Assembly (NCBI GenBank): GCA_009775535.1
Contig: VSPW01000008.1
Coordinates: 1-24,719 of the forward strand
Direction of reading: 5' to 3'
Origin: Muribaculaceae bacterium
Lineage (GTDB): Bacteria > Bacteroidota > Bacteroidia > Bacteroidales > Muribaculaceae
DNA: 24,719 bases
In this document: positions 1 to 7,480 of the stretch, one piece after another
Position numbering within the stretch: position 1 is the stretch's first letter
Layout of the letters: every line of letters begins with the position of its first letter
Program-made: the position numbers and the translations under genes
Notes under the pieces: model-generated
Database searches by the model: none
The model's input: only the letters and a program-made list of their open reading frames with translations
What the model was told of the DNA's origin: nothing

Positions 1-649
1 CGACCTCTATGTGCATATGCCCGGGACGTAAAATCTCAGAAGGTTTGGGAAGCACTTTCCCCGTCCCATATAGAGTAAGCGGCAGGATATCCACACCCAG
101 TTCGCGGGCCAGCTGGTATGCGCCGACATGGAAACGTCCCACCTTGCAGTCTGCCGACCGGGTCCCTTCCGGAAATACCACTACAGAGTAGCCTCGCGCC
201 ACCAGGCCGCGCAACCGTTCCGTATTTCGGTCCATACCGTCGCTCACAGGATAGAACTCTGCACGGTGTATAATTATATTATAGAACGGGCAGTTCCACA
301 CCCAGTCGTTGGTAAGCACCACTATCTTTGGGGAAAGCATCATTATACACACCAGATCGAGGTGCGACTGATGGTTGCACACTATCACCGCCGGGCGCTC
401 AAATGTCTCACCATAAGAATTTCCGGAGGAAAACCGTGTTCCGGGAATGCGCTTGACTGCCCAGTGCGACACACCACAGAGAAACCTGTGGAACTTCATC
501 CGTTTCCTCTCGGTAGTCCTGCCGAAAAGGAAATAAAGGTATGTACCGGGCTGCACCAGCAGCATCGCCGATGTGAATGCGGCAAATGTCCATACCGTGC
601 GGAAGACCTGCACCACATTATATAATATGCCTTTTTTTCCTGTCTTCAC
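1..649 (-). CDS. PlsC-type 1-acyl-glycerol-3-phosphate acyltransferase-like protein (partial, C-terminus off the left edge)
   Basis: This gene is read from the reverse complement and stays open from a GTG at 649 to the window edge, giving about 216 residues. It contains the two hallmark PlsC/LPLAT motifs: NHQSHLD (the NHxSxxD catalytic block) and, downstream, FPEGTRS. A hydrophobic stretch near the N-terminus (TFAAFTSAMLLV) fits a membrane anchor. The GTG start overlaps the TGA of the glycosyltransferase before it by 3 bases (GTGA), so translation is probably coupled. Enzymes of this family move an acyl chain from ACP or CoA to a lipid hydroxyl. In this cluster it could acylate the polyene conjugate or its glycolipid anchor; that role is inferred. 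The stop codon and C-terminus are not visible. Confidence 0.85.
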   Translation of the reverse strand, partial: MKTGKKGILYNVVQVFRTVWTFAAFTSAMLLVQPGTYLYFLFGRTTERKRMKFHRFLCGVSHWAVKRIPGTRFSSGNSYGETFERPAVIVCNHQSHLDLVCIMMLSPKIVVLTNDWVWNCPFYNIIIHRAEFYPVSDGMDRNTERLRGLVARGYSVVVFPEGTRSADCKVGRFHVGAYQLARELGVDILPLTLYGTGKVLPKPSEILRPGHMHIEV

Positions 650-1470
650 TTTCCGTTACTACCTGTTTTTTTAGACAACAAGCCAGAAAACCACCTCCCG
701 GCCCTCAAAGGCATCCCATACACAACTGCAAGGAAGCATAACACCGTATTCAGTACACTTATTCGGGCAAAATCCATAAAAGGACGGAAATGCGTGACCC
801 TTTCGCCCTCAGGCGGATAATATACCTGCACCGGACAAGGCAATATTTCCACCCCATGCCACGATGCAAGCACAAGCAATTCAAGCTCAGCCTCATAACG
901 CGATGTCAGGAAGCGTCCGCCGTATATTGCCTTCAATGGATACAGCCTAAAACCTGTCTGTGTATCCGGAAGGGCGACACCCGTCTGAAGACGGAACCAG
1001 AAATTGGAGAACCTGTTGGCAAATGTGTTTTTTTCCGGCATGTTCCGCGCCTGTATATCTCGGCTGCCTACTATTATGGCCGACGGCGACTCCATGTGCC
1101 GTGCCTCCAACAACGGTATGTCACCAGGATCATGCTGGCCGTCACTGTCAAGCGTTACCACCGCAGTCATCCCCGCTTTTGCAGCCTGACGGAAACCCGT
1201 AAGCAACGCCTGCCCCTTGCCTCGGTTTGACTGATGGGTACAGACCGTTATCCGGTCTCCAAAACCGGCCAACACCCTGGCTGTATCGTCCGTTGAACCG
1301 TCATCCACCACAATGACATCCGGACAATACACCAATGTACGCTCCACCACATCGGCAAGCGTCCCGGCGTTATTGTACGTTGGGATAACGGCACATACAC
1401 CTCTTCCGGCAGTCTCTTTCTCTGTCTTCACGGGGCAAAAGCCTATTTGAGTACCAACGACATCTTGCAA
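646..1470 (-). CDS. Family 2 glycosyltransferase, dolichyl/polyprenyl-phosphate sugar synthase-like
   Basis: The 274-residue protein has a GT-A glycosyltransferase 2 core: VIPTYNN near residue 30, the nucleotide-binding VIVVDDGSTDDT near 55, NRGKGQAL near 82, and the metal-binding LDSDGQHDP near 107. This layout resembles DPM1-type enzymes that load a sugar onto a polyprenyl phosphate. A hydrophobic C-terminal segment (VLNTVLCFLAVVYG) could attach it to the membrane. The ATG at 1470 overlaps the preceding dehydratase by 28 bp; a GTG at 1431, 11 bp after that stop codon, is an equally plausible start. It probably glycosylates the polyene product or makes its lipid carrier. Aryl polyene clusters commonly carry a glycosyltransferase, but the acceptor here cannot be read from the sequence. 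Confidence 0.85.
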   Translation of the reverse strand: MQDVVGTQIGFCPVKTEKETAGRGVCAVIPTYNNAGTLADVVERTLVYCPDVIVVDDGSTDDTARVLAGFGDRITVCTHQSNRGKGQALLTGFRQAAKAGMTAVVTLDSDGQHDPGDIPLLEARHMESPSAIIVGSRDIQARNMPEKNTFANRFSNFWFRLQTGVALPDTQTGFRLYPLKAIYGGRFLTSRYEAELELLVLASWHGVEILPCPVQVYYPPEGERVTHFRPFMDFARISVLNTVLCFLAVVYGMPLRAGRWFSGLLSKKTGSNGK

Positions 1471-1820
1471 TATACCATGCCACCTTCCAGGTCACACACA
1501 TCAGCCTGCACACGGCATGTGCCATCTGGCTGCGCCTCTATCTTCTTGAAACCAAATGTAATATCCTTACCGCCTTCATCAGGTGCTATCACAACAAGGA
1601 ACTTCACATTCTTTATGAGTGTAAGCTCCAGCTTGCGTCCCAGATGCACTGAAAGCAGCTCCGTAGCCATCCTCACAATGCAGACACCCGGAGTGATCGG
1701 ATGACCGGGGAAATGTGCCTTGAAGATCGGATGGCCAGGGTTAAGCCACAAACTGTACTTCACCACGGAATCCTCAGTAATTACTGACTTTATTTTACAG
1801 AAATCTGGTAACAGGTTCAT
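1443..1820 (-). CDS. FabZ/FabA-like 3-hydroxyacyl-ACP dehydratase (hotdog fold)
   Basis: This 125-residue single hotdog domain carries the FabZ signature HFPGHPITPGV (His36 in HFPGHP) and a Glu at about 54 in ATELL, the expected catalytic His/Glu pair. Length fits a compact FabZ-type dehydratase. It would remove water from 3-hydroxyacyl-ACP to form each new double bond of the polyene. Its ATG at 1820 overlaps the stop of the upstream secreted protein by 4 bases (ATGA). The cluster also holds a second, ApeP-like hotdog protein at 7881-8360, so this one may be a partner subunit or act on a different chain length. It clearly belongs to the dehydratase family; its exact substrate is inferred from context. 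Confidence 0.83.
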   Translation of the reverse strand: MNLLPDFCKIKSVITEDSVVKYSLWLNPGHPIFKAHFPGHPITPGVCIVRMATELLSVHLGRKLELTLIKNVKFLVVIAPDEGGKDITFGFKKIEAQPDGTCRVQADVCDLEGGMVYCKMSLVLK

Positions 1821-2278
1821 TTTATGGATGGTTGCTTGATTGGTGTAAATATGTATGTAAGGCCGCGACGGCGGTTGGCCAGCCGGACAGTGCTGTCAGC
1901 CCCGATGTCAAGTCCACGGTGCGACGGCTTCGAGCCTCCTAGAAGATATTTGAGGTCTCCCTTCAAGGTCGATTTTATATACCAACGGTCGAGGAATTTG
2001 ACAACGTTCTTCAGCTTTATCTTGCGCTTGGACATAAGATAAATGAAATCAAACGCCTTAAGCCCAAACTCATTGACCACTGTCCCGGCAACAGTGTCTG
2101 ACATCTGGCGCATGACGCATATCCCAGTAAACGACATGTCTGGCGACTCTATGGTCAAGGCATAGTCCTTGCGCACGCCTTCATCCAGCATGAAAGCGTC
2201 CTTACCCTTCCCCATGACGGCGGCAGCTGCCATGGAAAGCGTCAACAGCAGACTAATGCACCTTGAAAACCGAGTCAT
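1817..2278 (-). CDS. Secreted protein of unknown function in the polyene cluster
   Basis: I do not recognise this 153-residue protein with certainty. It starts with a signal-peptide-like segment (basic MTRFSR, then a hydrophobic run ending near AAAAVMG), with no lipobox Cys, so it is probably periplasmic. The mature part is basic and short, with a central NEFGLKAFDFIYLM patch followed by KIKLKNVVKFLDRW, suggestive of a small beta-rich lipid-binding or outer-membrane-associated protein. Aryl polyene clusters often encode a small DUF3261-type lipoprotein next to LolA; this gene sits in that position but the assignment is only a guess. Its ATG at 2278 overlaps the lolA-like gene by 26 bp and its stop overlaps the next start by 4 bp, tying it firmly to the operon. 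Confidence 0.7.
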   Translation of the reverse strand: MTRFSRCISLLLTLSMAAAAVMGKGKDAFMLDEGVRKDYALTIESPDMSFTGICVMRQMSDTVAGTVVNEFGLKAFDFIYLMSKRKIKLKNVVKFLDRWYIKSTLKGDLKYLLGGSKPSHRGLDIGADSTVRLANRRRGLTYIFTPIKQPSIK

Positions 2279-2891
2279 CCAAAGGCTTGTTTATTTTTAT
2301 ATCCTTGAACCGGATCACAGTCCGGTCACCGTTATTCTCAGTCATCTCTATTTCCGATACCATCGAAGTAGTGGCTGATATGTGCAGCGCCACATCCTTG
2401 AACATATGTTTCAACTGCTTCTTTACGGGCGTCAGGCGGACGATCCATCCTCCGTCAGGGCTTGTATAGTACGCAGCCTTGAAATCCGAGCCTTCGCCGA
2501 TGCAACGTCCGGTAACACTGCCCATCATTATGCGGGCAATCTCCTGGAACATGTGGCTCGACCGGATGTCGACAGTATTGGAGGTACGGCCATTGTCCAT
2601 CGTCACCTTGTCACCGTCCAGTATGAAACGGTAGGCATATGGCGATGTGTACTCCCAGCGCAGCTGATTCGGTGACCGGTAGCACATCGTGCCCTCCGAC
2701 ACCATCCTGTCCTTAAGTATCGAAAGCTCTTTCACCTGCTCGAAGCCGCATTGCATTGTGGAAATCGATGAGGCAACGGTGTTTATCCTTTCGGCAAGTT
2801 CCTTGGCCTGGGACTGTGGCATGGCCGTTTGAGCCGTAGCGGCAAGCGCGGCCACAGCTGCCATAAATAGTATAATAAAGGTTCTGTTCAT
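2253..2891 (-). CDS. LolA-like outer-membrane lipoprotein carrier protein
   Basis: The 212-residue protein begins with a clear signal peptide (MNRTFIILFMAAVAALAATAQ), implying a periplasmic product. The mature chain shows LolA-family features: an N-terminal helix, the MQCGFEQVKEL segment, then SPNQLRWEYTSPYAYRFILDG, which matches the conserved PxxxRWEYxxP...ivsDG block of LolA. Canonical LolA shuttles lipoproteins from the inner to the outer membrane. Copies inside aryl polyene clusters are thought to ferry the pigment or its lipid conjugate instead. It follows the SMR-type gene by 7 bp. A housekeeping lolA elsewhere in the genome would be expected, so this is best regarded as a cluster-specific paralogue. 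Confidence 0.85.
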   Translation of the reverse strand: MNRTFIILFMAAVAALAATAQTAMPQSQAKELAERINTVASSISTMQCGFEQVKELSILKDRMVSEGTMCYRSPNQLRWEYTSPYAYRFILDGDKVTMDNGRTSNTVDIRSSHMFQEIARIMMGSVTGRCIGEGSDFKAAYYTSPDGGWIVRLTPVKKQLKHMFKDVALHISATTSMVSEIEMTENNGDRTVIRFKDIKINKPLDDSVFKVH

Positions 2892-2898
2892 TACAGTA

Positions 2899-3252
2899 TC
2901 ATTTTACAGTAAGTATGCATCCGGCGGTAATCAGCAGCACCCCGAGCCAGCGGGTCAGCGGTACGCTCTCATGCAGCAGCATGACAGCCAGCCCTATGCC
3001 AAGCACATAGCTTATCGACGTGAGCGGATACGCTATCGAGAAGTCGTATTTCTTCAATATCCACATCCACATCACAATGCCGACACCTGTCACGATACCG
3101 CTCGACAATAGTGCCCAATTCGATAGCTGCCGCTGCAGGAATGACCATGTAAACGAAAAATCGCCCATGCGGGCCAACCCTAATTTAAGCAATATCTGCC
3201 CCAAGGTCACCACCACACACTGCAACAGGCAACTTAACAGAAGTTTCAACAT
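2899..3252 (-). CDS. Small four-helix EamA/SMR-type membrane protein
   Basis: This 117-residue, very hydrophobic protein has about four predicted membrane helices (near residues 1-22, 45-68, 75-95 and 99-116), the size of small multidrug resistance or ArnE/ArnF-type half-transporters. The segment YDFSIAYPLTSISYVLGIGLAVMLLHE followed by RWLGVLLITAGCIL resembles the C-terminal EamA half (the AYPL...E pattern). ArnE/ArnF-like proteins flip undecaprenyl-linked sugars. Beside a polyprenyl-phosphate-type glycosyltransferase and a LolA homologue, a role in flipping the glycosylated or lipid-bound pigment intermediate is attractive but inferred. Its ATG at 3252 overlaps the KS-like gene by 7 bp. It probably works as a dimer, as SMR proteins do. 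Confidence 0.78.
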   Translation of the reverse strand: MLKLLLSCLLQCVVVTLGQILLKLGLARMGDFSFTWSFLQRQLSNWALLSSGIVTGVGIVMWMWILKKYDFSIAYPLTSISYVLGIGLAVMLLHESVPLTRWLGVLLITAGCILTVK

Positions 3253-4250
3253 AGGCTTCCCAATTTTACTACCGACACCGAACGCCCGTCATGGTTCACT
3301 ACCGCAACACTCCGGATTTCCGGCAATGCCATTTCACCAGCATGGAGGCTGGCGAACCTGCCGGAATGCAGGCATCGCACCGCGGCATATACACCAGCAG
3401 CGGAAGCCCCGTAATTTTCCCCGAAAAGATGCTTGTAGCCCATTACAGGAAGACACGTAGCGGAGGCTATCTCTTCATATATCTTGTCATTTTTTTCCGA
3501 GCCGTTGATTCCGGCAACTATGGCGTCCACTCCTTCCTGTCCCATTATATACGATGCCACCTTACCGGCTGCGGGACGGTACATAAGCCTTACATCCATC
3601 AGTTCACACAGCGCCTTTTCAGCCGGCACAGCCGACAGCACCATTGCGACTGCCGAATCCGAGGCCCTTACCATACCAGGCTGCCCTACAAAGCCTGTCT
3701 TGGCCAGAAACCCGAAATAGGTCGGTGTCATCTCGTCAAAAGCCCCTACAAGGGCATTGGAGACAGCTCCTAGGCGCAACTGCACGACGGCATCAAGCAC
3801 AGCGCTCTCAAACGACACGCCCTTATGCGCATAAGTGGAATTGTACCCATGGCACTTACGGCGTATGGCCAGCAGCGACCCTATGGTATTGTGGGTCGAC
3901 TGCATGAAAGCCGTAGGCATCATCACGTCCTCACCCTCCTCACAAAGGGCGTTCAGGAAAGCCTCAGTATTCTCCACACACCCAAGACCTGTGGCCGTCA
4001 AAATGGCATCCGGATCGGAAACAGAAGCCTCAGCAAGCACAGTATCCGACACGGCTACAGCACGCTTAAGCAGCCTGCCCATGCGCCGTGCCTCCATCGG
4101 GGCAAGGAACGCCTTGAAATCAGGGTCTATGGCTGCCTGGCATCCCCCGTCATGCGGATAATCCACCGGGGAGTCCAACCATGAGTCAGACAACGGCCTC
4201 TGTATCGACACTTGTTGTGCCGCATTTATATATATTCGTCTTTCAGTCAT
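3246..4250 (-). CDS. Ketosynthase-like protein lacking all three catalytic residues (chain-length-factor-like)
   Basis: The 334-residue protein has a recognisable thiolase/KS fold pattern but a dead active site. Hand alignment with FabF-type enzymes places Gly144 (in YAHKGVS) where the nucleophilic Cys should be, Gly247 (in IVAGINGSEKND) at the first His, and Glu278 (in GYKHLFGENYGAS) at the second His. The structural Lys273 is kept. It is shorter than a normal KS (about 410 residues). It begins 8 bp inside the end of an intact KS gene, the arrangement of KS-alpha/KS-beta pairs in type II polyketide systems, so it probably dimerises with that KS and shapes chain length. Whether it is a true chain-length factor is inference; loss of the triad is seen directly. 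Confidence 0.8.
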   Translation of the reverse strand: MTERRIYINAAQQVSIQRPLSDSWLDSPVDYPHDGGCQAAIDPDFKAFLAPMEARRMGRLLKRAVAVSDTVLAEASVSDPDAILTATGLGCVENTEAFLNALCEEGEDVMMPTAFMQSTHNTIGSLLAIRRKCHGYNSTYAHKGVSFESAVLDAVVQLRLGAVSNALVGAFDEMTPTYFGFLAKTGFVGQPGMVRASDSAVAMVLSAVPAEKALCELMDVRLMYRPAAGKVASYIMGQEGVDAIVAGINGSEKNDKIYEEIASATCLPVMGYKHLFGENYGASAAGVYAAVRCLHSGRFASLHAGEMALPEIRSVAVVNHDGRSVSVVKLGSLC

Positions 4251-5475
4251 CGAACCGTGAGAAAATCAGTGAACTGTCATTCCCTCCGAATCCGAAGGAA
4301 TTGCACAATATATTTTTAAGGTTGGCCGATGGCGCGTTACCGGCTGCATCGGGCATCACAGGACGTATGCCCCGGTCCAACGGCTGGGTAAGGTTAAGGT
4401 TGGCTGGCATGAACCCGCCTTCGAGCGCCAGCAGGCATATCACCGACTCTATAGCCCCGGAAGCACTTGTCGTATGGCCGGTATAGGACTTTGTTGATGA
4501 TATGGCCGGCATGCACCCCGCAAAAAGGCGTTCCACCGCCACGGCCTCACTCTCATCATTATTTGGGGTCGACGTGCCATGTGCATTGATATAGTCAATA
4601 TCCGACGGCTGAAGGCCAGCGCTCTCAAGTGCAGCCTTCATCGAAAGGTAAGCACCCTCTCCGTCAGCCGATGTCGCGGTCTGGTGGAAAGCGTCACAAG
4701 CGTTGCCCCATCCGGAAAGACGGCACACCACTGGCACACCACGGCGTCTGGCCGATTCTTCTGTCTCTATCACAAGATACGCCGCACCCTCACCAAGATT
4801 AAGCCCGGCCCTCGAGATATCGAATGGGCGGCATGGCTCACGGTCAAGTATCATCAGCGACTTGAACCCGTTGAGATGGAAACGCGTCAGGCACTCCGTG
4901 CCACCAACCACCATGACATCGGCCATTCCGGCATCAATGAGGTTCGCGCCGAGCATAACGGCATTGGCCGCCGACGAACAGGCTGTAGATACGGTGGTCA
5001 CCATCTCCAGGCCGGGAAAACGGTCTGCAATAAGCTCGTTTGTCGACCCGCAATCGTGTGTGGCTATATATGCCGCATGCTCATCCGAATCCTTGAAAGA
5101 CCGATAATGCCTTTCGCTCATGTCCATTCCGCCAACTGTCGTGCCGGTGACAAGCCCTACCCTGACGCCCTCAGGGATACAGGCAAGCCCGGCCTGCGCC
5201 AGGGCTTCACCTGCCGCAATGACAGCCATCAGCGATGAACGGTTGGCCACCTCGCCTGGCGCTATGCCCGCAGCGGCACGCATCTCGGTGTTTGTCATGC
5301 GCACCTCCCCCACCGGAAACTCCTTGTGTGAGGTGTCCAGATACTCCACAGTGGAAATGCCGCTTCGGCAGGAGCGCAAAGCCTCCGCCACCTGCCCCTT
5401 GCAGTTGCCGATGGCGCACACCACACCTGCCCCTGTCACTACAATCGGCTTATGCCGTACCACAGATCCGGCCAC
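4243..5475 (-). CDS. FabF-like 3-oxoacyl-ACP synthase (ketosynthase) with intact triad
   Basis: This full-length, 410-residue KS has every catalytic element: Cys166 in STACSSA, His299 in NAHGTSTPNND, Lys329 and His334 in TKSYTGH, and a C-terminal NSFGFGGND glycine-rich loop. It would perform decarboxylative Claisen condensation with malonyl-ACP to extend the polyene. The start is a GTG at 5475, 3 bp after the stop of an ACP gene; no ATG lies upstream of the conserved IVVTGAG strand. Its stop overlaps the start of the degenerate KS-like gene by 8 bp, suggesting a KS/chain-length-factor-type heterodimer. The ACP immediately upstream is a natural partner. Confidence 0.93.
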   Translation of the reverse strand: MAGSVVRHKPIVVTGAGVVCAIGNCKGQVAEALRSCRSGISTVEYLDTSHKEFPVGEVRMTNTEMRAAAGIAPGEVANRSSLMAVIAAGEALAQAGLACIPEGVRVGLVTGTTVGGMDMSERHYRSFKDSDEHAAYIATHDCGSTNELIADRFPGLEMVTTVSTACSSAANAVMLGANLIDAGMADVMVVGGTECLTRFHLNGFKSLMILDREPCRPFDISRAGLNLGEGAAYLVIETEESARRRGVPVVCRLSGWGNACDAFHQTATSADGEGAYLSMKAALESAGLQPSDIDYINAHGTSTPNNDESEAVAVERLFAGCMPAISSTKSYTGHTTSASGAIESVICLLALEGGFMPANLNLTQPLDRGIRPVMPDAAGNAPSANLKNILCNSFGFGGNDSSLIFSRFDD

Positions 5476-5478
5476 AGG

Positions 5479-5736
5479 CTATTTCTTGCGGTTGTCCTTG
5501 ACATATCCGGCCATTACGGCAACAGACTTGAACACCTCCTTGCCCTCCTGAGGATTCGACAGGCGTATGCCATACTTCTTCTCCAGCAGTACAATAAGTT
5601 CGAGGGCATCGATCGAATCAAGGCCGAGGCCTTCGCCGAACAGGGGGGCATCGTTGTCGATATCGGCAGGGGTCACCTCTTCCAGGTTCAACGCATCTAT
5701 TATTTCTTCTTTGAGCTCAAGTATTAATTCTTCCAT
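5479..5736 (-). CDS. Acyl carrier protein (second ACP of the cluster)
   Basis: This is an 85-residue acidic helical protein with the phosphopantetheine site GLGLDSIDAL, the modified Ser being residue 41. I use the ATG at 5736 because it gives the usual ACP N-terminus (MEELILELKEEI) and length; a TTG at 5775 would add 13 unlikely residues and overlap the upstream gene. It carries the growing polyene or starter as a thioester on its 4'-phosphopantetheine arm. It lies between a KS-like half protein and an intact KS, only 3 bp from the latter. The cluster has another, quite different ACP at 9287-9535, so the two may serve starter loading and chain extension separately. Confidence 0.93.
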   Translation of the reverse strand: MEELILELKEEIIDALNLEEVTPADIDNDAPLFGEGLGLDSIDALELIVLLEKKYGIRLSNPQEGKEVFKSVAVMAGYVKDNRKK

Positions 5737-5771
5737 TGTATATCTGAATGTATTATTTTCTTTATCATGTA

Positions 5772-6350
5772 TCAATCTGCGAAGTTAACTGTTTTTTCCG
5801 CAAGCATCATCATGCATTCCAATTTATCTTCACCCGGACACTCCACCCATCCGGTAAGTGCCGATGACACACCGCCGCAGTCCATAGCCTGCCCTGCCAG
5901 CTCAAGCATCATCCCGGTATCAGGGCCAGAAATGAGATAGAACGAGGTCTCGCCATAATATTTATTACGTATGGCAATCTCGCCGGTCACAATATTGGGG
6001 AGCGTGTATACAAACACCGCCGGAGAAGGGAAGTACCCTTCTCCTTCAGTAATCGTAGACAGGTAACGCAAGTCATCGCACTGCGACCCTGTACGGTTGA
6101 ACAATATCACCGCACGGTCGTCACGCGGCACGAAACGTCCGTCCTCGCCTGCCAGCAGCAGTTCCGATGCAATGAACCCAAGCTTGCAGAGCAGGTCCAT
6201 CTTGTGGTATTTGGGATATCCCCCGACATGTGTGCGGTATATCCAGTCAAGCATGGCCTCTCCAGATCCGCAGACAGGCAACGCAACACCATCGACAGAA
6301 ACTGCATCAGAGGATATCTCTACCTTACGCATTACATTGACCGACGCCAT
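5772..6350 (-). CDS. Half-length ketosynthase-like protein without the active-site cysteine
   Basis: This 192-residue protein corresponds to only the N-terminal half of a KS (beta-ketoacyl synthase N-terminal-like). The block FPSPAVFVYTLPNIVTGEIAIRN matches the KS segment just before the nucleophile. From GETSFYLISGPDTG to ALTGWVE it aligns without gaps to FabF over 38 positions, with Gly142 where the Cys belongs. The C-terminal half with both His residues is absent, so it cannot condense chains. It starts (ATG at 6350, or GTG at 6353) at the stop codon of an intact KS gene, so a structural partner or chain-length role with that KS is the best guess. No frameshift explains the shortness: the next gene follows normally after 35 bp. 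Confidence 0.75.
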   Translation of the reverse strand: MASVNVMRKVEISSDAVSVDGVALPVCGSGEAMLDWIYRTHVGGYPKYHKMDLLCKLGFIASELLLAGEDGRFVPRDDRAVILFNRTGSQCDDLRYLSTITEGEGYFPSPAVFVYTLPNIVTGEIAIRNKYYGETSFYLISGPDTGMMLELAGQAMDCGGVSSALTGWVECPGEDKLECMMMLAEKTVNFAD

Positions 6351-7480
6351 CACTCTCCTCCTTTCAAAAACAGGGCGGCGGCATTGCAGCCCCCGAACCC
6401 GGATATAAGTTTAACAAATCCCCTGGCACGCGGCGGCACATCCCGCACGGCAGCCGAGACATCGACCGGCCTCGACACGCCAAGCGTACCGAAACCACGG
6501 GTGGCCGGTATCAAACCACGGTCAAAGGCATGCATCGACAGTATGCATTCCAGCACACCGGCAGCCCCCATTGTATGGCCATAATAGCCTTTAAAGCTGT
6601 TGACAGGCACACCAAGCAACCCCGCACGCTCTATCGCTATCGACTCCATCTCGTCATTGTAAGGGGTGGCTGTACCATGGGCACTGATAAAGGCCAAGTC
6701 CTCCACGGCTATCCCTGCTGTCACATGGCGCAGCGCCCGGTAGCTTCCTTCGCCGGTACGCGAAGGTCCGGATATATGGTTGGCATCGTTACGCACCGCG
6801 CCACTCCGCAATATCCATCCGCCGGATTGAGTCCTGTCCTTAGCTACATAAACCACAGTAGCCGCGGCCTCGCCAAGGTTGAGGCCACAACGCGATGCAT
6901 CGAACGGGCGGCATTCCTGCGGACTGAGGGCCTTGAACGACTGGAATCCCGACACAATGAAACGCGACTGCACATCACAGCCGCACACTATCACTGCCGG
7001 GACTTTACCACCAGCCAAAATCCGCTTTGCCTCAATCTGGGCGCATACACCGGATATGCATGCGTTCGACACCACCAGCGGCGGCAATGCCACACCTACG
7101 GCAGCCGCTATCCTTGCCGCCGAATCCGCCGGAGGCACATAGTGCGGAGTGCCCAGAGAGTCAACATTCGCCTTGGTGGTCGACAGCACAAGCGCAGCCG
7201 ACGAAGCATCTATACCAGCCGCCGACACGGCCTCACGTATGCTCAATATACACATCTGCTCAAACACCGTATACATTCCGGCATCAGCACCGAAGCGTTC
7301 CGATACCGCCGTACGGTCTACAAGCGAAGCCACAAACGGCTCTGTAAGCCCGAAGGCCCACTCATGTGGCATCAAGGCAGAGCGTCCGGCCAGGACGGCC
7401 GCAATATTCTCCTCCGTGGTCCATCCCAGCGGCGATATTATGTTATCAGCTGCACATACCGCTGTCATAGCACCTGCCAT
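6350..7480 (-). CDS. 3-oxoacyl-ACP synthase (ketosynthase) with intact triad
   Basis: This 376-residue KS is a little shorter than FabF (about 410), mainly in the N-terminal half. The catalytic set is complete: Cys141 in SNACISGV, His268 in SAHGTATPYND, Lys297 and His302 in FKGYYGHTMGAAG, and a final ISGFGGCNAA loop. It is a condensing enzyme of the polyene pathway. A second ATG at 7468 would overlap the thioesterase stop by exactly 4 bases (ATGA), the commonest junction in this operon, and may be the true start instead of 7480. Its stop coincides with the start of the half-length KS-like gene, forming the second intact-plus-degenerate KS pair of the cluster. Confidence 0.91.
   Translation of the reverse strand: MAGAMTAVCAADNIISPLGWTTEENIAAVLAGRSALMPHEWAFGLTEPFVASLVDRTAVSERFGADAGMYTVFEQMCILSIREAVSAAGIDASSAALVLSTTKANVDSLGTPHYVPPADSAARIAAAVGVALPPLVVSNACISGVCAQIEAKRILAGGKVPAVIVCGCDVQSRFIVSGFQSFKALSPQECRPFDASRCGLNLGEAAATVVYVAKDRTQSGGWILRSGAVRNDANHISGPSRTGEGSYRALRHVTAGIAVEDLAFISAHGTATPYNDEMESIAIERAGLLGVPVNSFKGYYGHTMGAAGVLECILSMHAFDRGLIPATRGFGTLGVSRPVDVSAAVRDVPPRARGFVKLISGFGGCNAAALFLKGGE

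Noticed and set aside
408..593. Minus-strand 61-codon frame within the PlsC-type gene
   Set aside because: It is an alternative frame of the acyltransferase; the frame containing NHQSHLD and FPEGTRS is the real one.
5772..6350. Possibility that the half-length KS is a frameshifted full KS
   Set aside because: The downstream 35 bp leads straight into an ACP gene, leaving no room for a missing C-terminal half.
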